The notes beneath the pieces are model-generated. The model was given only the letters and a program-made list of their open reading frames with translations. It was not told where the DNA came from and made no database searches. From Betaproteobacteria bacterium (lineage in GTDB: Bacteria > Pseudomonadota > Gammaproteobacteria > Burkholderiales > Rhodocyclaceae), in assembly GCA_020047725.1 (NCBI GenBank), contig JAIFNM010000144.1, positions 1 through 8,515 of the forward strand: a DNA stretch of 8,515 nt, read 5' to 3'. Within the stretch, counting starts at the first letter, position 1; the number at the start of each line of letters is the position of its first letter. The translations under genes were made by a program, and so were the position numbers. This document shows positions 1 through 5,881 of this stretch, piece by piece.

Positions 1-1205
1 ACTGGCGAATTGGCCTTCGCCGGCAGCTCAACGACACAGATTCGGCAGCGAACTCGCAAGCCATCGACAGTCTGCTCAACTATGAAACGGTCAAGTATTT
101 CAACAATGAGGAGTATGAGTCCCGCCGTTACGATGGACACATGCTTAAATGGGAGGAAGCGGCAACCAAGAGCCAGATATCGCTCTCCTGGTTGAACCTC
201 GGGCAGCAGGTCATCATCGCCCTCGGAGTAACGGCCATGATGTGGCGAGCCGCATCTGGCGTCGTTGATGGCCAGATGACCATCGGGGACCTCGTGCTCG
301 TTAATGCTTTCTTGATTCAGCTATACATGCCTCTCAGCTTTCTTGGTGTGGTCTATCGGGAAATACGTCAATCGCTGGCTGACATAGAGCGCATGTTCGA
401 ATTGCTGTCGGTACATCGCGAAATTTCCGATGCACCTGATGCCAGAACGCTAAATTCGACTTCGGTTAATATCCGCTTCGAGAATGTCGAATTCGCCTAC
501 GAAACCAAGCGTCAGATCTTGTTCGGCGTCGATTTCGAAATTCCTGCGGGGCACACCGTCGCTGTCGTTGGCGAATCCGGCTCAGGAAAATCAACCTTAG
601 CACGACTGCTCTACCGCTTCTACGACGTCGATCAGGGTCGTATCAGTCTCAACGACCTCGACCTGCGACAACTGACACAGACCAGCCTGCGTACCGCGAT
701 CGCCATCGTTCCGCAAGATACCGTTTTGTTCAACGAGACCATCTACTACAACATTCAGTACGGACGGCCTGAGGCAAACCGTGATGACGTATTGGCGGCT
801 GCACAAGCGGCCCAACTCGCCGATTTTATCGAACAGTTACCTGATGGCTATGAAACCCGAGTAGGCGAACGCGGGCTCAAACTCTCTGGCGGGGAAAAGC
901 AACGGGTTGCCATCGCACGCGCACTGCTCAAAAATCCACCTCTGCTGATCTTTGACGAAGCCACATCAGCGCTCGACTCTAAGACAGAGAAAGCAATACA
1001 GGCTAGCCTAGACAACGCCGCACGCGGACGAACGACCTTAGTCATTGCTCATCGCCTATCGACCATCATGAACGCCGACACAATTCTAGTCATGGACGGC
1101 GGCCGAATTGTCGAGCGTGGATCGCACACATCTTTGCTTGAAGCAAACGGCCGCTATGCACAAATGTGGGCGCTACAGCAACAGGAGGAGGAAGCTCTGG
1201 TTTGA
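1..1205 (+). CDS. Atm1/HMT1-type ABC exporter, permease-ATPase fusion (5' end missing)
   Basis: This is the last 400 codons of a half-transporter that fuses a six-helix membrane domain to an ATPase; the first full codon is at position 3 and about 200 N-terminal residues lie outside the window. The phrase LLNYETVKYFNNEEYE near the start is a hallmark of the Atm1/ABCB7/HMT1 subfamily, whose members export glutathione-linked sulfur or metal compounds from the cytoplasm. In fragment numbering, hydrophobic segments at about 68-85 and 92-118 are the last membrane helices. The ATPase has Walker A GESGSGKST (190-198), the Q-loop (Q238), signature LSGGEKQ (294-300), Walker B LLIFDEA (314-320) and the H-loop (H350). 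All catalytic residues are present, so the visible part looks functional. An internal ATG at 141 is not the start, because family similarity continues upstream of it. The gene converges on rplQ. The substrate cannot be told from sequence. Confidence 0.93.
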   Translation, partial: WRIGLRRQLNDTDSAANSQAIDSLLNYETVKYFNNEEYESRRYDGHMLKWEEAATKSQISLSWLNLGQQVIIALGVTAMMWRAASGVVDGQMTIGDLVLVNAFLIQLYMPLSFLGVVYREIRQSLADIERMFELLSVHREISDAPDARTLNSTSVNIRFENVEFAYETKRQILFGVDFEIPAGHTVAVVGESGSGKSTLARLLYRFYDVDQGRISLNDLDLRQLTQTSLRTAIAIVPQDTVLFNETIYYNIQYGRPEANRDDVLAAAQAAQLADFIEQLPDGYETRVGERGLKLSGGEKQRVAIARALLKNPPLLIFDEATSALDSKTEKAIQASLDNAARGRTTLVIAHRLSTIMNADTILVMDGGRIVERGSHTSLLEANGRYAQMWALQQQEEEALV

Positions 1206-1215
1206 TTCAGCCAAT

Positions 1216-1246
1216 AAGAAAAGCCAGGCGCAGCCTGGCTTTTCTT
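1216..1246. terminator. Bidirectional intrinsic terminator between the ABC gene and rplQ
   Basis: Two perfectly complementary 14-nt arms, AAGAAAAGCCAGGC (1216-1229) and GCCTGGCTTTTCTT (1233-1246), surround a 3-nt loop GCA. The GC-rich core next to the loop is followed on either strand by the U-rich run TTTTCTT. The hairpin therefore looks like a rho-independent terminator in both directions. It lies 10 nt after the stop codon of the ABC gene (+) and 31 nt after the stop of rplQ (-), which is where two convergent units would share one terminator. Confidence 0.88.
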
Positions 1247-1277
1247 TACGACTCAAACCGCAAATCAGCTACACAGT

Positions 1278-1661
1278 TTATGCAGCAGTGGCTTCAGCGA
1301 CTTCCGGTTGATCCATCAGGGAAACAAGAGCCATTGGCGCATTGTCACCATCACGGAAACCACACTTCAGGATGCGCAGGTAACCGCCATTGCGCACTGC
1401 ATAACGCGGTCCGATTTCCTCAAAGAGCTTGACCACGATCTCACGATCACGCAAACGGTCAAAAGCCAGACGCCGATTTGCGAGACTGGGCTTTTTACCC
1501 AAAGTAATGATCGGCTCTACGACACGACGTAGTTCCTTGGCTTTCGGCAGCGTTGTCTTGATCGTCTCGTGCCGTAGCAGAGAAACGGTCATGTTACGCA
1601 GCATAGCTAAACGGTGCGAACTGGTGCGATTGAGTTTACGGAGACCTAAACGGTGACGCAT
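1278..1661 (-). CDS. rplQ: 50S ribosomal protein L17
   Basis: L17 of the large ribosomal subunit, 127 residues, the same length as the E. coli protein. It begins MRHRLGLRKLNRTSSHR, and carries the family block TTLPKAKELRRVVEP (about 37-51), the NRRLAF motif (about 61-66) and the RILKCGFRDGDNAPMA signature near residues 96-111. The ATG is preceded by AGGAAGGAA, a strong ribosome binding site. It is the last gene of the alpha operon, 38 nt after the rpoA stop codon and just before the shared terminator, as in most proteobacteria. No gap or insertion is apparent, unlike its neighbours rpoA, rpsD and rpsK. Confidence 0.97.
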   Translation of the reverse strand: MRHRLGLRKLNRTSSHRLAMLRNMTVSLLRHETIKTTLPKAKELRRVVEPIITLGKKPSLANRRLAFDRLRDREIVVKLFEEIGPRYAVRNGGYLRILKCGFRDGDNAPMALVSLMDQPEVAEATAA

Positions 1662-1692
1662 ATCTATTCCTTCCTAGTCTTGTCCGGGCAGC

Positions 1693-1719
1693 TTATTTGT
1701 CAAGCCCGGCCGGTGGCCA
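1693..1719 (-). other. Out-of-frame remnant of the ancestral RpoA C-terminus
   Basis: Read one frame away from rpoA, codons 1719 down to 1693 spell W-P-P-A-G-L-D-K and then a TAA stop. This is the usual end of betaproteobacterial RpoA (…LENWPPAGLDK). The rpoA frame itself reads on as ATGRA and stops at TGA 1702-1700. The simplest reading is loss of about 20 nt, coding for most of LGMKLEN, immediately upstream, with the old end kept as untranslated sequence. The remnant and its stop codon are seen directly; the ancestral sequence is recalled, not searched. Confidence 0.75.
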
Positions 1720-2647
1720 GCGTCAAGCCGCGAGCGGCCAACACTTCCTTGATTTCATTGAGCGACTTGCGACCGAGATTCGGGGTCTTGAGCAACTCAT
1801 TTTCAGTACGCTGAATCAGATCGCCGATGTAATAGATGTTTTCGGCTTTCAGACAGTTCGCCGAACGAACAGTCAGTTCCAGGTCATCTACTGGACGCAA
1901 CAGCAACGGATCAACCTGCACCGCCTTCTGATGCTCGATCGGCAGAGCAGTACCTTCCAGATCAGCGAATACAGACAACTGTTCCATCAGGATGCGCGCT
2001 GCCGTACGGATCGCCTCTTCCGGCTCAATAACGCCGTTGGTCTCGATCTCCATGATCAGTTTGTCAAGGTCGGTACGCTGTTCAACGCGAGCGCTCTCAA
2101 CAAAATAGCTGACACGACGAACAGGACTGAACGAGGCATCAAGCACCAGCTTACCGATACTTTTGTTGCCATCACCAATCTGCCGAAGATTACCCGGAAC
2201 GTACCCGCGTGCCTTCTCAACCTTTATCTCCATGGCAAGCTTGCCGCCAGAAGAAATATGAGCTATCACATGATCCGGATTAATGATCTCCACATCATGC
2301 GACACAACTATGTCTCCAGCACGAACAATGCCTTCGCCATCCTTGCTCAATTGAAGCACGACCTCGTCGCGGTTATGTAGTTTGAAGACCACGCCCTTGA
2401 GGTTCAAGAGGATATCAACGACATCTTCCTGGACCCCATCAATCGTTGAGTACTCATGAAGAACGCCATCGATGCTCACCTCAGTGGCGGCATATCCTGG
2501 CATCGACGAAAGCAGAATGCGGCGCAACGCATTGCCCAAGGTGTGTCCGTAGCCGCGTTCAAACGGTTCCATCACGACCTTGGCGTGCACCGGCGACAAA
2601 CTCTGTACATCTATAATGCGCGGTTTCAATAGTCCACTGCTATGCAT
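1700..2647 (-). CDS. rpoA: RNA polymerase alpha subunit, C-terminal tail altered by a frameshift
   Basis: RpoA dimerises to nucleate RNA polymerase assembly and its C-terminal domain binds UP elements and activators. The assembly domain (about 1-230) has FERGYGHTLGNALRRILLSS near residues 29-48. The C-terminal domain has VRSANCLKAENI, with R261, N264 and C265 equivalent to E. coli R265, N268 and C269, and then PNLGRKSLNEIKEVL, with K294 and S295 equivalent to K298 and S299. DNA-contact residues are thus intact. I chose the ATG at 2647 because AAAGGA lies 6 nt upstream and homologues start near this point (MxxxLLKP); an upstream TTG at 2674 has no clear ribosome binding site. The protein is 315 residues, about 9 shorter than expected, because the conserved tail GMKLENWPPAGLDK is replaced by ATGRA. 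The old tail survives in another frame, so this is a frameshifting deletion or a sequence error. It lies between rpsD and rplQ. Confidence 0.95.
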   Translation of the reverse strand: MHSSGLLKPRIIDVQSLSPVHAKVVMEPFERGYGHTLGNALRRILLSSMPGYAATEVSIDGVLHEYSTIDGVQEDVVDILLNLKGVVFKLHNRDEVVLQLSKDGEGIVRAGDIVVSHDVEIINPDHVIAHISSGGKLAMEIKVEKARGYVPGNLRQIGDGNKSIGKLVLDASFSPVRRVSYFVESARVEQRTDLDKLIMEIETNGVIEPEEAIRTAARILMEQLSVFADLEGTALPIEHQKAVQVDPLLLRPVDDLELTVRSANCLKAENIYYIGDLIQRTENELLKTPNLGRKSLNEIKEVLAARGLTLATGRA

Positions 2648-2686
2648 GTCTTGTCCTTTGCCTGTTTCAGTCAAGCGGAGCCGCGA

Positions 2687-3295
2687 TTACTTGGAATACA
2701 GTTCGATCACGAGGCTTTCGTTGATCGTCGACGACAACTCGCTACGCTCTGGACGAGCCCTGTAGGTACCCTTGGCTTCCTTGACATCTACGCGTGACTC
2801 AGCCGCTGCAAGTGCCGCTTTAACGCGCAACTGACTTTTGGCCTTCTCAGCAACTTCAACCACATCACCCGGACGGACCTGGTATGACGGAATATTCACA
2901 CGGCGACCATTGACCAGCACACCGTTGTGCCGGACAACTTGTCGGGATTCAGAGCGTGACGCTGCAAAACCCATGCGGTAAGCAACCGTGTCCAGACGCG
3001 ACTCAAGCAATTGCAGAAGATTTTCGCCGGTCACACCTTTGCGACGATCAGCTTCTTTGTAAACCTTGCGGAATTGGCCTTCAAGCACGCCATAAATGCG
3101 GCGGATCTTTTGCTTCTCGCGCAGATGAACACCGTAATCGGACAGACGCTGTCCTGACTTTTGCCCGTGTTGACCTGGAGCATACGAGCGACGCTCAATG
3201 GCACACTTGTCGGTGAAACACTTTTCGCCCTTCAGAAACAGCTTTTCGCCTTCGCGACGGCACTGACGGCACTTCGGATCGAGATTACGAGCCAC
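2687..3295 (-). CDS. rpsD: 30S ribosomal protein S4, zinc-binding (C+) form, with a loop deletion
   Basis: S4 is a primary 16S rRNA binder that starts 30S assembly; in E. coli it also represses the alpha operon. This 202-residue protein has four cysteines, C9, C12, C26 and C31, spaced as in the zinc-containing Thermus S4 (CRQC…CFTDKC); E. coli lacks this site. Next come the SDYGVHLREKQKIRRIYGV block (about 52-70), the S4 RNA-binding domain (LLESRLDTVAYRMGF to VRPGDVV, about 96-146) and the usual end INESLVIELYSK. The start is GTG, supported by AAGGAG 8 nt upstream, which overlaps the rpsK stop codon. After R168 the sequence goes directly to VDVKEAKGTY; E. coli has about seven more residues there, including a PxWLE motif, so an in-frame loss of about 21 nt is inferred. 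Confidence 0.96.
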   Translation of the reverse strand: MARNLDPKCRQCRREGEKLFLKGEKCFTDKCAIERRSYAPGQHGQKSGQRLSDYGVHLREKQKIRRIYGVLEGQFRKVYKEADRRKGVTGENLLQLLESRLDTVAYRMGFAASRSESRQVVRHNGVLVNGRRVNIPSYQVRPGDVVEVAEKAKSQLRVKAALAAAESRVDVKEAKGTYRARPERSELSSTINESLVIELYSK

Positions 3296-3307
3296 TTGTC
3301 TTTCTCC

Positions 3308-3673
3308 TTAAATCCGACGCTTTTTAGACGGTCGGCAGCCATTGTTCGCCGTAATCTTCATTCCGAGTGCATTCAGCGCACGAACTGAAGATTCACGACC
3401 AGGACCAGGGCCCTTGATGCGAACTTCAAGATTCTTCACGCCGCACTCAACAGCCACTTTGCCCGCTGCCTCTGCCGCGACCTGCGCAGCAAACGGGGTA
3501 CTCTTGCGCGAGCCTTTGAAGCCAGCCCCACCCGAAGTAGCCCACGACAAGGCATTACCCTGACGGTCGGTGATCGTAATGATGGTGTTATTGAACGAAG
3601 CATGGATGTGGGCGATGCCCTCAGCCACGTTCTTCTTAACTTTTTTGCGAACTTTCGTTGCAGTTTTGGCCAT
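3308..3673 (-). CDS. rpsK: 30S ribosomal protein S11 with a conserved loop missing
   Basis: S11 sits on the platform of the small subunit near the mRNA exit and binds 16S rRNA. The protein has the family core AHIHASFNNTIITITDRQGN (about 21-40), SRKSTPFAAQVAAE (about 55-68) and the KGPGPGRESSVRALNALG signature (about 87-104). The end reads KITA-NNGCRPSKKRRI, while bacterial S11 proteins read KITxIxDVTPxPHNGCRPPKKRR(I/V). Eight residues, including the near-universal DVTPxPH, are absent, and one of the paired prolines is serine (S116). Length is 121 against 129 in E. coli, which matches the gap exactly. The reading frame is kept. The ATG has AAGGA 8 nt upstream, just after the rpsM stop. The identity is certain; whether the deletion is real is not. 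Confidence 0.96.
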   Translation of the reverse strand: MAKTATKVRKKVKKNVAEGIAHIHASFNNTIITITDRQGNALSWATSGGAGFKGSRKSTPFAAQVAAEAAGKVAVECGVKNLEVRIKGPGPGRESSVRALNALGMKITANNGCRPSKKRRI

Positions 3674-3685
3674 GATCAGGTCCTT

Positions 3686-4048
3686 TTATTTCTTGCCGGC
3701 AATAGCTTTGCGCGGACCCTTGCGAGTACGGGCATTGGTACGCGTACGCTGGCCGCGGCAAGGCAATCCCTTGCGATGACGAAGACCACGATAGCAACCA
3801 AGATCCATCAGGCGCTTGATGCTCATCGTAACTTCACGACGCAGATCGCCCTCAACGGTAAACTTGCCAACTTGGTCGCGCAAACGATCCATTTCAGCTT
3901 CCGTCAAGTCTTTCATTTTCGTCGAACGTGTAACACCGACAGCATCACAAATCTTTTGTGCGCGGCTGCGTCCAATACCGTAAATCGCCGTAAGCGCGAT
4001 TTCGGCATGCTGGTGGTTGGGTATATTTACCCCTGCGATGCGGGCCAT
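3686..4048 (-). CDS. rpsM: 30S ribosomal protein S13
   Basis: S13 is in the head of the small subunit, touches the P-site tRNA and forms bridges to the large subunit. The 120-residue product starts MARIAGVNIPNHQH, has the helix-turn-helix region with IYGIGRSRA (about 22-30), the block VEGDLRREVTMSIKRLMDLG (about 65-84), and ends with RGQRTRTNARTRKGPRK and a lysine-rich tail that enters the decoding area. It aligns with E. coli S13 without gaps. The ATG is preceded by GGGGTGA. As the first gene of the alpha operon, it follows a candidate promoter in the rpmJ-rpsM gap. Confidence 0.97.
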   Translation of the reverse strand: MARIAGVNIPNHQHAEIALTAIYGIGRSRAQKICDAVGVTRSTKMKDLTEAEMDRLRDQVGKFTVEGDLRREVTMSIKRLMDLGCYRGLRHRKGLPCRGQRTRTNARTRKGPRKAIAGKK

Positions 4049-4077
4049 CGATTCACCCCAAATATGCGAAACTTATG

Positions 4078-4106
4078 ATTAGATACTAAACCGACTGATG
4101 ACTCAA
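4078..4106 (-). promoter_or_regulatory. Candidate sigma70 promoter for the alpha operon (rpsM-rplQ)
   Basis: On the minus strand TTGAGT (4106-4101; four of six matches to TTGACA) and TCTAAT (4083-4078; five of six to TATAAT) are separated by exactly 17 nt. Transcription would start near 4071, giving a leader of about 23 nt before the rpsM ATG. E. coli also has an alpha operon promoter upstream of rpsM. The boxes and spacing are seen; activity is inferred. Such a short leader would leave no room for the long S4-binding leader pseudoknot known from E. coli. Confidence 0.55.
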
Positions 4107-4114
4107 TAAACCGA
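4087..4114 (-). repeat. Two 8-nt direct repeats bracketing the -35 box
   Basis: TCGGTTTA occurs twice on the minus strand, at 4114-4107 and 4094-4087, with starts 20 nt apart, about two turns of the helix. The first copy abuts the candidate -35 box and the second lies in the spacer. The placement would suit an operator for a dimeric regulator, but two 8-mers can also arise by chance. Confidence 0.4.
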
Positions 4115-4124
4115 GTTTCAGCGA

Positions 4125-4238
4125 TCAACCTTGACGCTGCTTGTGACGAGGATCCGTACAGATCACACGCACAATGCCATGGCGCCGAATAATTTTGCAG
4201 TTGCGGCAGATGCGCTTAACAGATGCCAGCACTTTCAT
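4125..4238 (-). CDS. rpmJ: 50S ribosomal protein L36
   Basis: L36 is the smallest ribosomal protein and helps fold 23S rRNA near the peptidyl transferase region. The product has 37 residues: it starts MKVLASVKRICRNCKIIRR and ends VICTDPRHKQRQG. The zinc ribbon ligands C11, C14, C27 and H32 are all present (C-x2-C-x12-C-x4-H), so this is the zinc-binding form. The ATG has AGGAG 7 nt upstream. It lies between infA and rpsM, separated by 74 and 76 nt, which are the widest gaps inside the cluster; the downstream gap carries a candidate promoter. The order secY-infA-rpmJ differs from E. coli, where infA lies elsewhere in the genome. Confidence 0.97.
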   Translation of the reverse strand: MKVLASVKRICRNCKIIRRHGIVRVICTDPRHKQRQG

Positions 4239-4312
4239 GATTAACTCCTATTTTTTCTAGGCATCCGGCGCAGCCAGCCATTTGCCAAATTACATCTACT
4301 GCGTAGAGATTC

Positions 4313-4531
4313 TTATTTTGCGCGGAAAACAATTCGCGCGCGACTCAGGTCATAAGGGGTCAGTTGCACCGTCACTTTATCGCCAGGCAGAATGCGAATA
4401 TAGTGCATACGCATCTTTCCAGAAATAAAGCCAAGAACAACGTGACCATTTTCGAGTTTTACCCTGAACGTTGCGTTGGGGAGGTTCTCGACAACCTCGC
4501 CCTGCATTTCAATCAAGTCTTCCTTTGCCAT
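4313..4531 (-). CDS. infA: Translation initiation factor IF-1
   Basis: IF-1 is a single OB-fold protein that occupies the A site of the 30S subunit during initiation, with IF-2 and IF-3. The 72-residue product has the family motifs MQGEVVENLPNATFRVKLEN (about 9-28), ISGKMRMHYIRILPGDKV (36-53) and the end LTPYDLSRARIVFRAK, including the ribosome-contacting arginines near the C-terminus. Position 35, a histidine in E. coli and in the related IF-1 proteins I recall (GHISGKM), is phenylalanine here. The gene begins one base after the secY stop codon, and only the sequence AATAGG directly at the stop precedes the ATG, so it probably depends on translational coupling to secY. Many betaproteobacteria carry a second infA elsewhere; that cannot be judged here. 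Confidence 0.96.
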   Translation of the reverse strand: MAKEDLIEMQGEVVENLPNATFRVKLENGHVVLGFISGKMRMHYIRILPGDKVTVQLTPYDLSRARIVFRAK

Positions 4532-4532
4532 C

Positions 4533-5858
4533 CTATTTCGCCGAAAACCCGGAGCCTTTGAAGTTTGCCTTCTTCAAAAGTCCTTCGTACTGATGGGACA
4601 TGGCATAGGCCTGAACCTGAGTCATGAAGTCCATCGTCACAACTACAATGATCAGCAGTGAAGTTCCGCCGAAGTAAAACGGCACGTTCCACTTAAGAAT
4701 CAGGAACTCAGGTAACAAACAAACAATCGTTATATAAGCCGCACCAACCAAGGTCAGCCGCATCAAGATCTTGTCGATATAGCGAGCTGTTTGCTCACCA
4801 GGACGAATACCTGGCACAAACGCACCGCTCTTTTTAAGATTGTCAGCAGTTTCTTTTGAGTTAAAAACCAGGGCCGTATAGAAGAAACAGAAGAAAATAA
4901 TCGCAGCTGCATACAACATGACGTAAATCGGCTGACCTGGCGAAAGGGCTCCCGCTATATCTTTGAGCCAACGCATCGAGTCACTTGCACCGAACCAGCC
5001 AGCAATCGTTGCAGGAAAAAGGATGATCGAAGAAGCGAAAATCGGCGGAATCACACCCGACATATTTAATTTCAAAGGCAGATGCGAACTCTGTCCACCA
5101 TAAATCTTGTTACCAACCTGGCGCTTAGCGTAATTAACTAGAATTTTGCGTTGACCTCGCTCAACAAATACCACAAAGGCAGTTACCAAGCCAGCCAATA
5201 AAGTAATAAAGATCGCTGACAAAGGATGCATCGCACCAGTGCGCACCAACTCGAGAAGACCACCGATAGCATTTGGCAAACCTGCGGCAATACCTGCGAA
5301 AATAATGATCGAAATACCGTTGCCCAACCCACGCTCGGTGATCTGTTCACCCAACCACATGAGAAACATTGTTCCTGTCAAAAGCGTTGTGACAGTAACA
5401 AAGCGAAACATCATTCCCGGATCAGGCACTAGGCCTGGCTGCGACTCTACTGCAACAGCAATGCCAATACCTTGAAACAGAGCGAGTAGAACCGTGCCAT
5501 AGCGAGTGTACTGAGTAATTTTACGCCGCCCGGCTTCACCTTCCTTTTTTAATGCCTCGAGTTGCGGACTGGCATGGGTCATCAACTGCATAATGATTGA
5601 TGACGAAATGTAAGGCATTATCCCTAGGGCGAAAATCGTAAAACGAGAAAGTGCGCCACCAGAGAACATGTTGAACATGCCCAGAATCCCGCCCTGCTGC
5701 TTATTAAATAAGTCGCTAAGCACCTGAGGATCGATACCTGGTACTGGAGTATGAGCCCCAATACGGTAAACAACCAGAGCGCCAAGCAGGAACAACAGCC
5801 GGCGCTTAAGATCGCCATACTTGCCGCCCTTGCTGACTTGAGTTTGATTAGTTGCCAA
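4533..5858 (-). CDS. secY: Protein translocase channel subunit SecY
   Basis: SecY forms the protein-conducting pore of the inner membrane with SecE and SecG and receives proteins from SecA or the ribosome. The 441-residue product (E. coli 443) shows the expected ten hydrophobic segments. Clear landmarks are KRRLLFLLGALVVYRIGAHTPVPG (helix 1, about 19-42), the plug region GGILGMFNMFSGGAL (about 56-70), GIMPYISSSIIMQL (helix 2, about 79-92), and the cytoplasmic loops around VERGQRKILVNYAKRQ and GAFVPGIRPGEQT that contact SecA and ribosome. The start codon is TTG at 5858, which gives MATNQTQ…, matching family length; a weak GGTGA precedes it. It follows rplO by 23 nt and runs 1 nt short of infA. 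Confidence 0.97.
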   Translation of the reverse strand: MATNQTQVSKGGKYGDLKRRLLFLLGALVVYRIGAHTPVPGIDPQVLSDLFNKQQGGILGMFNMFSGGALSRFTIFALGIMPYISSSIIMQLMTHASPQLEALKKEGEAGRRKITQYTRYGTVLLALFQGIGIAVAVESQPGLVPDPGMMFRFVTVTTLLTGTMFLMWLGEQITERGLGNGISIIIFAGIAAGLPNAIGGLLELVRTGAMHPLSAIFITLLAGLVTAFVVFVERGQRKILVNYAKRQVGNKIYGGQSSHLPLKLNMSGVIPPIFASSIILFPATIAGWFGASDSMRWLKDIAGALSPGQPIYVMLYAAAIIFFCFFYTALVFNSKETADNLKKSGAFVPGIRPGEQTARYIDKILMRLTLVGAAYITIVCLLPEFLILKWNVPFYFGGTSLLIIVVVTMDFMTQVQAYAMSHQYEGLLKKANFKGSGFSAK

Positions 5859-5881
5859 AAAACGTCACCGTCTTCGAGTCG

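Noticed and set aside
141..1205. ABC protein starting at the ATG at 141
   Set aside because: The same frame is open to the window edge and encodes typical Atm1 sequence upstream, so the gene is cut by the window, not short.
1697..2380. Long + strand open frame (227 codons) opposite rpoA
   Set aside because: It is the antisense shadow of rpoA, whose protein is unmistakable; the antisense product shows no recognisable family or ribosome binding site.
2648..2674. N-terminal extension of RpoA from an upstream TTG
   Set aside because: The nine extra residues (MTETGKGQD) do not occur in homologues, and the codons for GKGQ are the ribosome binding site of the ATG at 2647.
2675..2686. Short inverted repeat GCGG-CT-CCGC after rpsD
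   Set aside because: The stem is 4 bp with a 2-nt loop and no U-run follows, so it is not a terminator.
3602..4078. + strand open frame (158 codons) opposite rpsK and rpsM
   Set aside because: It spans the reverse of two ribosomal protein genes and their junction, so it is a chance frame.
4239..4312. Possible hairpins or a promoter in the infA-rpmJ gap
   Set aside because: Only 4-bp stems such as CTAC-GCA-GTAG, and a TTGGCA without a -10 box at suitable spacing, were found. I see no supportable signal.
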